DNA of 64,000 nt from the NCBI GenBank assembly GCA_003971905.1, contig RSEE01000007.1, positions 124,001 through 188,000 of the forward strand, written 5' to 3'. A model generated the notes under the pieces. That model was given only the letters and a program-made list of their open reading frames with translations, was not told where the DNA came from and made no database searches. The DNA comes from Moniliella sp. 'wahieum'. Taxonomy: Eukaryota > Basidiomycota > Moniliellomycetes > Moniliellales > Moniliellaceae. Of the stretch, positions 56,049 to 64,000 are shown piece after piece. Within the stretch, counting starts at the first letter, position 1, and the number at the start of each line of letters is the position of its first letter. Both the position numbers and the translations under genes were made by a program.

Positions 56049-57140
56049 GCTTGGGTGGGACTAGGAGGGTAAAGGTGGAGGTGGAGTAGGGCGATGGGAG
56101 AAGGTGGGGGGCGAGAAGAGCCCGCCACGCAGCTTTGCGGATGATGCATGATGCATGATGAGCGCACACCGGCCACCGCCGCGTCGCGTCGCGTCGTATC
56201 GCGTCCACTTCCGCTTGTGCCTTTTCCGCTGTGCGCACGCGGCCGCGTCAGGCTCCGTTTCGCTGCTTTCGGTGGCGCATCTCACAGCAACAATGGTCAC
56301 GTGCTGCCCTTTCGGCGTTAAGCTTTAAGTGGTTACGCGGCCGGTTACGTCAGATCTAAACATAGGGCTCGTCACGCGTCATGCGTCGCACGTCACGCAT
56401 CACACGTCAGCGCTTCAGGGAGCATCCAGGGCAGGGGAAAGGGGCTGTGACACGTGACATGTGATTCTGACTTCCTGTGACTCAAACCAGCCACCGTATT
56501 AAGCCACCGTGCCTAGCTAGTCACATGCACAATGGCTAGTGACTTCAACGTAGCGACTCGGGAAGAGTAGAGGGTTAGAGACAACTTCTGCGGATCTGCA
56601 ACCGTCTGGAACAATACTGGACACAAAACGACATGCAGCTACTGCAACAAAACACACACGCCGCACTCCCAAACGGCCGAAAATGGCAGTAAAGAATGTC
56701 CCATATGGAAACCCTGAGTTCAACATGGACGCGCCCTTCGCTTTGCACATGGTACCCACGCACCCAGCGCCGCCGGCTCGCTATCCAGGTGATCAGGGGC
56801 GGGAGTACGCCGGACAAGCAAATGCAGTATGCCCTCTGACAAGGAGATGAGAAGAGGGGCGTCGAGTACAGAAAATGCGGACACGAACCAAGAAAGGAAA
56901 AGTGAAGCCTAAAAGTGGTGGAGGAAACCTGGCTTGAGCGAGGCACGGAAGTCCGTACGCTCCCATCGCGTGCCGTATACATGCCCCGACAGACTGGGGC
57001 GGGAGTAAGAAGAAAGTGGATGGGGAAGGCACGGGAGCAGGTAAGCAAAGCGTGAGGGAGAGGATGGAGGTACGAAAGGACAGGGAAAGGGAAAGGGAAC
57101 GAAAGGTGAAGGGAGAAGGGGAGGCATATGGGTGGGGGCC
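56049..57140. other. Spacer with TGCA heptamers near the RPA3 start
   Basis: TGATGCA occurs twice in register at 56143-56156, then TGATGAG, about 95 bp upstream of the RPA3 ATG. CGTCACGC-type short repeats lie at about 56371-56410. No gene. Confidence 0.5.
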
Positions 57141-59046
57141 CTACCCATGAGCAAAGCTCGACCGGGCGCGCAGAGCGGGGCCAAACTTGAACAGCACAAT
57201 CGGGATCGGAGCCAAGAGGACAGCAACACAGCCGAGCAACAGGCTGGCAAATCGCACATTCATCGCTTCAAACATTTGTGTTGCAAACAGCGGCATTCCG
57301 GCGCCGGCGGCAGACCGGACGACCGTGTTGGACGCCAAGGCCGAAGCGGCGGCAAAGAGGTAGGCCTCTACCACGTAGCTTAACATGCTGAGGAACAAAA
57401 GGAGAATACTGAACCCCAACAAACCCAAAGACATAAGTGGACTCCAGAAGGAAATGGAGGGGTAAGAAGTGAACCCAAACCTAAAAATTCCAGTATTAGT
57501 GAGGGTTCCAACACCGGCCAGGGGGAAAGGAGGATGGAGGCGTACCAGAAAAAGGAAATGAAGAAGGTAGCCCCGCCGAGGATGCCAACAACCAGGCGTT
57601 GCTCAGGAGCGACCGTGCCGGTGGGCGAGGCCTTCATCAACCGCACGTATCGAGGGTTCTCGATAAACACATAGCTGAGCACGCCGATCATGCCACCCAA
57701 AAAGAGAGGAAGGAACATAAGCCCGCCAATAAGACTGTTAAATCCATGCCCCTTCGGTTTGGGCGTCTCAAACTCAATGGGCACCGCTTCGAAGAGGAGG
57801 TAAAGAACACCGTAAACAAAGCTGGTCCAATTTTTTATGTTAGTGCACTGCGCGTCTAGGAAGGGAAGAGGAAACAGGAGAGTGGGAGAGCGGAAAAGAA
57901 AGGAGCGTACCTAGTGTAAACAGTGACTGCCATAAGCATGGGTTCCTTAAAGAGCATAATGAACGGTTTTAGCAAGGTAGCCTTCAGCATTTCGCGAACT
58001 TGAGCTTGATCATTTCAATGGGCCAACGTAACGCTCGTCGCCGGTTTCCTTGCGGATGCGCTTGGCCTTGCGGGCAAGAATGATAGGGGCATAGGTTTCC
58101 TTGATTGTGAAGGCGGTGGCGAGCCAGCAAGCGCACGAGAAGAAAAAGCACGTCCAATACGTCCATCGGAAATCCACCCCGCGCACCGCAATGGCGCCTG
58201 AGACTACTGGGCCGAGTGCAGGTCCTGTAGGGTCGGTCCAAGTCAGTCATACAGCCCAGAGGTAATAAGGTAGCGAGAATGTGAGTGACGGTGTGGGGAA
58301 GGGGGATACGCACCAGCAAAGGGGGCGAGAGAGAAGAGTGACATGGCTGTTCCACGGGTCCCTGCATCCCAAACGTCGGCGATCAAACCGCCACTGTTGG
58401 TCAAAGGCGAAGAAGCAAATGTGCCTGCCAGGAAGCGGAAGACAAGCAACCCTCCCGTGTTGGGAGCGAGGGCACATCCGAGATTGAATGCGGCATATCC
58501 AGTCAAGGCAATCATAAACGTGGGGTACCTCCCTACCCGCTCACTCAGCGGGCCCCATAGGAGAGGGCCGACAACGTAGCCACTATCGTTGGATTAGCTA
58601 ATTGAACCACTGTACAAAGAGAGAGAGATTGGGTCACGGACGTACCAGATAAATATGGAGATTGTCAAGGTGGCCACCTCACGTCCAAATCCAAACCTCT
58701 TCATCACAAAGGGCACTGTCCCACTTGGGGCGGACGAGGTGAAGGTGGAGTTGAGAACGAGGAAGCCGGACAAAATGGTAATGTACCATCGGTAGGTGCG
58801 GGACCAGTTTTGTGGGTTCTCTGGGTCGTCCTCGCCCTCCCAGCCAACAATGATAGGGCCGTCACCATTATCGGGTTGGGGTTGTTCCTCGCTATCTGCC
58901 CGTTCCCCGTTCTTCTCGATGTCGGCAACAGGGGAAATGGGGGTGTCGACTGGCTTGGCATTAGGGTGGTCGGGATGGTCGTCAGGGTGGTCGGAGATGG
59001 TGACCGACGAGCTGTGCCGGTCGGGGTTCTGCTCGTCAAATACCAT
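57141..59046 (-). CDS. MFS drug:H+ antiporter, DHA1 family (TPO/FLR-like)
   Basis: Start MVFDEQNPDRHSSSVTISDH with a long acidic cytoplasmic N terminus. The family entry motif DDPENPQNW precedes the first transmembrane helix. Later motifs are GYVVGPLLWGPLSERVGRYP (motif A region), LVFRFLAGTFASSPLTNSGG, LIADVWDAGTRGTAMSLFSL and GPALGPVVSGA (motif C-like). Several helices follow, and the protein ends ALRARSSFAHG at 57141. Introns lie at 58583-58645, 58225-58313, 57822-57910 and 57481-57545. Likely a plasma-membrane exporter of polyamines or xenobiotics; the substrate cannot be read from sequence. One base appears missing near 58015. Confidence 0.9.
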
Positions 59047-59564
59047 GGCTGAAGGTGAGGGGGCCAAGGCAGATGGGGGACGGGACGCAGACAGGGCAAG
59101 GCCGACGGCAAAGGCGGACCAGCTGCTGAAGGCAGAGTAAAGGCAGGGGAGAGATGGTGGGGGAGAAGAGAAGGGTGTGCTGGGGGGCGGGCAAAAGGAA
59201 GGGGGTTGGACGGTGGGCGGAGGGCGGGACAAGGAATGGGTGAGTGCCGTTCGAGTGTTACGTCCGAGATCTAAGTGAACGAAAGGCAAGGGCTGCTAGT
59301 ACCCGGGTGCTGTCCATCCAGCTCCAGCCTGGTTCCAATGGGCAACCCCGACGATACCCGCGGGGTCGGACCAATTTTTCAGAGGCGCACGACCAGCCAC
59401 GAGTAACAGAGGGACCGAGTAACTAGTAACTAGCCACTAGCACGCGCAACGGCTCACAGATCACAGATCCCGTGCCACCATGTCACCGTCAGCGGCGATC
59501 GATGATGTGCCTCTCAGCGTATCAGCACTACCGAGGGCAGGCGGTGGGCGTTACGTTGAAGGGT

Positions 59565-59826
59565 CGATGATCGCAATGATCGGTGATCGATGAATCTTAA
59601 TCGATACCGGTAAGCGCCTGTCGCTGGGGCGTCGGACGCCTGGATCTGGCCACCGGTCACTGGTTCCCGTTAGGCGTGCTGGGACCCGCTTGGAGCTGCT
59701 CCCACCGAGCCTGGCTAGCGCGCTGAGATCAGCCTCAGGCCTGAGCCTGAGCCTCAGGGCCCCAGTATCGGTCATGCGCGAGGCCGACTGCCGCCGGTCA
59801 CCGGTCACAGTCACTAGTCAGTATAC
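59565..59826. repeat. TCGA, GGCC, CCGG and CTAG heptamer clusters
   Basis: TGATCGA-type units at 59565-59596, GGCC-type units at about 59732-59760, and at 59794-59820 CCGGTCA twice, a 6-base CAGTCA, then CTAGTCA. A CTAG cluster with TAA spacers lies just before, at 59416-59442. Confidence 0.8.
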
Positions 59827-60670
59827 GTACCCAGTACTCCGTCGCTAGTCACCTAGTCACTCCTGTGACTGTCTGGAGTTTTCCTAGCCTGCCCTAGCCA
59901 ATCCCACAGCAGGTGCAGCTCTGCTAGCTAGTCCTTGCCAACTCCAGCGAACCAGTACCGCTAGCCAGGCCGCGCCGGCCGGCAGAGGCGCTGCAGAGCG
60001 CTGCCTGGCCTGCTGGAAGTCAAACCACCAGGGCCTGCCAGGACACGCCCCCATGCCTACGGTTTATCCGGGGTCTTTGTCGCTGGTGCCCCGACACTCA
60101 TCCTATGGGGAGCCGCAGTCCGGTTTCAAATCTACCGACGCAGTTGGCGCCGTCCACCAGCTTAACGCCGGTACCCCCGTCTGCTCTGGCTGACCACCGA
60201 AAATGCATCCTCGTCATGATCATCGAACATCGATCATCGCTCGAAGCGCTAATTCGAAGACCAGGCAGAGAAAACGTTGCAGAACCTGTGGAAACAGGCC
60301 GAGCCACACTGCCTCTGTGCCCGCTCCAGCTCCGCGGACGCGGACGGCCTGCCACCGCGGTGTTCCTGTTTCTATCGCCCCGTCGGGCGCAGGTGGCACA
60401 GGAAAGACCATGGGCACAACCAACAACAAGGGTGCTGGGTGCTAGGGGCTAGGGCTGCATCTTTCAGGATGATTCGGTGATCAGCGATTGCGATGCATGA
60501 TATGTGACGTGGGAAAGCATGATGCGTTGCAAGAAATCCGCTACCGCATTGCTCAGCCTGGGCGCTCAGCCACCCAGTGGGCATGTGCGTACACCGCCTC
60601 AGTACCTCAGTACCACTTGCTCACTAGATTCCCACTACTAGTGCATGTGATGGTACTCATGCGAGGCAGG

Positions 60671-60690
60671 CACTAGTCACTAGTCACTCA
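60671..60690. repeat. 7-bp array, palindrome CTAG
   Basis: CTAGTCA twice followed by CTCA. A TCGA cluster lies at 60226-60241. Confidence 0.8.
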
Positions 60691-60937
60691 ATACGAGTCG
60701 CTCACTACTCGGGTCGCATGCCACATGTCGCGTTTAACGTTTGCCAGTCTTGGCCTTGCCTTGGGCTGCAAGCGCTGCACATTCCTTTCTGCGGGATCCT
60801 TTTTTCCGGCTGACTGGAAACGCTGGACGTTGCGCAAACCCAATAGGGCCGCGATCCACTCTATCCACTCCGCACTCCGTGGACCAGGGACCCATGTTGC
60901 CCTGGCCGCTTTGCGGCGCCGCCAGCGCGGTCACCAT

Positions 60938-61136
60938 CCCCGGTCACCGGTCACCGGTTGCACACCCTCCGTGGCCTCCGTGCATGCGCATGCGCGCCCC
61001 GCTTGTCCCCGCACAAGAAATGAGGCTTTTCGGCTGCAGAGCTTGAGCGCCACAGGGCTTCAAGCTCCAGCGCCTTCCACGTCATCTCATCATCCGCGCT
61101 GAGGCCTGCTGAGGTCGGCTGAGGCACTGCTGAGGA
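60938..61136. repeat. CCGG heptamers and a GCTGAGG-type cluster
   Basis: CCGGTCA twice at 60940-60957. GCTGAGG units at irregular 9-13 bp spacing lie at 61083-61136. Confidence 0.7.
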
Positions 61137-62504
61137 ACTGCTGACGCACGGTGGGTTAAGCTCCTGAGGCTCAGGCCTGTTCATGTAAATTCGATTGCAT
61201 TGCTTCGCCGCCCCCCCCCCGAGCTTCGTCCAGAAATGCCTCCGATTATCAATTACTACGGTACTCCATCAGCTTCCTGCCACGATGCCCCCCTCCCTTA
61301 TACCATCGACCAACACGCCATTTCCATTGGCTACTGTCTTTTTAGCTCTGGATGTCGGGTATGGGGGCGCAGGGGTCTGGGATCTGAGGCCGCGTATTCC
61401 GAGCTCGCTATTCGTGGCCTCGCCGCCCTTACTAGTTACCAGTTACTAATAGTGACTGAAGGCACATCTGCTTTGGAAAAGCCAATATTGGCGTGTTGCC
61501 TTTTTAGACGCTCCACTCGCACTTTGCAATTGGTGAGCCCAGTGACCGGTGACCAGTGACCGTCGCTCACGGTGATGAGCCTCATCACTGAGCCACAGTG
61601 CGTTTGGCCAAAAAGAGGACCTTCAGTCCTCCTTACAGGCCTCATGCCTCGGGCCTAGGTGCTCGCGGTTTCCTCTAATTGATTTATTGTCTTTTCCTTT
61701 TTGTTCCTGTAGCGACACAGAAAAGGAATCGTCGAGACACCTAGCCTCTAGAAAGATCGGTCAGAGAGTATAGTGATTCAACTATCCAACACGTCGAGCG
61801 AAACAGACAGGGAAGGGAAGGGTGGTGTGGCGAGGAAAAGCGAGGTGATCTATGACATGATGCGGGAGAGTGAGAGAGGAAAAAGAGGCTGCGCGCGCGC
61901 GCGACCGTGGCTTGCTAAATATCCCTTCACATGCCACGTGCATGGCAAAACGTTCCGCACCGGGAAGTCTCTCTGTACTGTGCTTGGTTGGCATATACCT
62001 CCTCCTCGTCCTCGACCATCACAGCTAGTGCGTTTGCATCGGGCTCTCAAAGGCCATTGGACTCCAGTTCTCTCATCACACATAGCATCGCTGTATCCTC
62101 TTAGCATTTGAAGCTGTAGGGGGATACATATCTTCGCGAAACCGACTCGCTCGCTCAGGGTTTGCTATAATAGCTTCTCGACACTGACCAAGAAGCCAAC
62201 GGCCTCTCTTTGGCTTCCGTCTTTTCCTTCCAAATGTTTGGATGTAGCGCAAATTTTGCTTACGAGTGAGCGTGGTGGGCATGCAATATGAGAGTGAGAA
62301 AAACGCAGCTCCAGTAGTAAAACTCTTTGGCAGGCTTCTTTTATATAGTGGTCAACCTTTTGGCTGTCTTTTTTTCGAATGGCGTTGCACTTGTGTCGTA
62401 CCCTAGTGTCGTCGTGGTCAGAGGAAAGAATGAGTCTGGAGTGCATTCGTGGCATTAGGCGTTTACTGTTTTGCCTCAACATGCGAAATAAACAGCACTC
62501 GTTG

Positions 62505-62680
62505 TAACAGTAGGGCTAAACGAAGAGGGAGACCAAGGTCCTGTCAGAGGCGGGGGGAAAGGCAAGATCGTTCGTGGGAGGAAACAGAAGGCATCAGGCA
62601 GAGAACAGAAGCAAAAGGGAAGGGAAGAGCGAGAGACACAGGATGCAGAATTGGAAATTGGAGCGAGCTTAGTCATTCGG
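62505..62680 (-). mobile_element. Single foldback arm, copy C
   Basis: Read on the minus strand it has GCTCGCTCCAATTTCCAATT, a CCTGTG...CTTCTGTTCTC middle, CCCACGAACGAT, GGTCTCCCTC and CCCTACTGTTAC. These are the same blocks in the same order as the arms at 14.0 and 43.1 kb. No partner arm is seen within 1 kb. Confidence 0.65.
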
Positions 62681-63825
62681 TGACACTCGTTCTCCCTATG
62701 TTCTCCATGAGTGGACATCTTCTCCTGATCTGACGTGCCACACCATGTGTGCCACACCTTCCGGAAGCTTGACTCCCTTGTTGGCTTTCCTCGTCCTCTC
62801 GAGTTCGTCATTTTGTGGTCCACCTCTATCCCTAATCCACAACAAAGACCTACATTGGTGCCATCTTCAAAAGCTCATTCTCCCAATGGGCTTGTCTTCC
62901 CCATATCTTTTTCCGAGTAGGATTGCTCATAGGCACGCTGCCACATATCCCCAAGTCTGTGTCTATACACAGCCTTTCCACACAAGTCGACGCTTCTTCT
63001 GCGGAGTGTACTAATAGGTCTCACCTTGTCCCCAGCATCATGTTCGGATTCATCTCCGAACAGAAAAGGACAAACTCCCGTGAGTGTGCTTTCCATGCTC
63101 TCATAGATTTGGGCAATTCCGAGAGACGCCAACAACCAACACATGCCGGATGAGCGGGTCGCGGTTTAAACGGAGCGTTACTTTGCCCCAGCCATAAAAG
63201 CACTGTCAATGATATGGTTGGTGAGTGGATGGCGGATGTTTCGGCATTCACATCCCCAGCGCCTTTTCAAGAGGGCTATAGAGAGGGAGGGTAAACAGGT
63301 GAAGAGCTTTGTATGTACATTGCATTCGGGCCCGAAAAGCCACATAGAATTCATACCGTCGGCATTCCTGCGCAACACGCAACTCATCTTCAGTTCTCTG
63401 TCAACAATTTACCGCGTACCCACTCTGGACTGTCGATGAGATGTCTTGCCCACTATAGTCTCCGTGTTGTTCCCTAAGAGAAGGTGTAGACAACTAATAT
63501 ACTAATCTAGCCAGAGTTCATTGTGTCAAGTGCCAGGGACTGGAAGGCATCTCACTACTGTGTGCAGAGGTCCGCAAAATCCACACACCTTCATATTTTC
63601 CTGCTGGACGTCGGAGACTGTGTTGGGGGGGAAAGGGCGTGGGAAGGACGCGCAGCATGGACCACACGTAGAGGGGAGTGCGCCGATGCTTTTGATTGGC
63701 GAGAGCACAGAAGGAGGATGAGGAGCCAGACTGGTATGGCCATCGATCGTCATGCATTTTGATGCAGTATGGTGCGACGGATCCAGATCTGGTTGATGAG
63801 ATGATCATCGAGATCATATCGACGG

Positions 63826-63867
63826 TATCGATCACCGGGGTGGGAGGGCCAGGTGACCGGTGATGCA
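63826..63867. repeat. Mixed heptamers: TCGA to CCGG, and CCGG to TGCA
   Basis: TCGATCA is followed directly by CCGG near 63828. TGACCGG (63854-63860) is followed directly by TGATGCA (63861-63867). Confidence 0.8.
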
Positions 63868-64000
63868 GGTGATGTGATGTAGACACGGCCGCCGGCAAGC
63901 AATAGGACGCTCGCTTGCAGCGGCCAACCCCCCGCGTCCGCCGCCACCACCCTCTCCCTTGCTGCCGCCCTCCATGTCCTCCCCCCGCCCGGCGGGCCCG

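Larger units (their letters stand above)
59047..63960. other. Repeat-rich spacer
   Basis: About 4.9 kb without a supported gene. Contains at least eight heptamer clusters, a lone foldback arm at 62505-62680, a third copy of the short dispersed repeat at about 61618-61700, and a GC dinucleotide run near 61892-61903. Confidence 0.5.

Noticed and set aside
63974-64000. An ATG near the right edge (MSSPRPAGP) after a GC-rich leader
   Set aside because: Only nine codons fall inside the window, with no family evidence. It may start a gene beyond the edge.

Overview
This is nuclear DNA from a fungus, most likely a basidiomycete. The conserved genes are eukaryotic: Ran GTPase, NOG1, V-ATPase subunit A, Dnm1-type dynamin, ribosomal proteins eL33 and eL6, RPA3. 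They carry short spliceosomal introns of 47-116 bp with GTNNGT donors and CTAAC/CTGAC branch sites. There is also a MATA-type HMG-box regulator, an Opy2-like membrane anchor and a telobox Myb protein. The GC-rich sequence and low intron number would suit Ustilaginomycotina, but that placement is inference.

Layout. 1-5.2 kb: tail of an AT-hook protein (+), a decayed C-terminal piece of isopropylmalate isomerase (-), and an Opy2-like gene (+). 5.2-19 kb: gene-poor, with two Ser/Pro-rich disordered-protein loci (about 10.3-12.8 and 16.7-18.1 kb) and a foldback repeat at 14.0 kb. 19-36 kb: the dense housekeeping block, in order ILV3 (-), Ran (+), NOG1 (-), PA2G4/EBP1 (-), an HBS1-like domain-3 relic (+), DNM1 (+), telobox protein (-) and VMA1 (+). 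38-40 kb: HMG-box factor (-). 43.1-46.6 kb: a second foldback element beside a decayed LTR-retrotransposon. 47.2-49 kb: eL33 (+) and eL6 (-), tail to tail. 52.8-59 kb: Gfo/Idh/MocA oxidoreductase (-), RPA3 (-) and a DHA1-type MFS transporter (-). 59-64 kb: repeat-rich spacer.

There is no operon-like logic. The themes are branched-chain amino-acid synthesis (ILV3 intact in outline, a dead LEU1 fragment), ribosome assembly and translation (NOG1, PA2G4, eL33, eL6), membrane and organelle dynamics (DNM1, VMA1), and DNA or telomere maintenance (telobox protein, RPA3).

Two window-wide observations matter. First, almost every conserved gene is broken by isolated missing single bases, best explained by uncorrected indels in the assembly; reading frames given here are therefore composites. 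Second, the spacers hold dozens of short arrays with a 7-bp period whose unit is TGA followed by a 4-nt palindrome (TGCA, TCGA, CTAG, CCGG, ACGT, AGCT, GTAC, GGCC), sometimes mixing different palindromes in perfect register. I know no described element that matches this.
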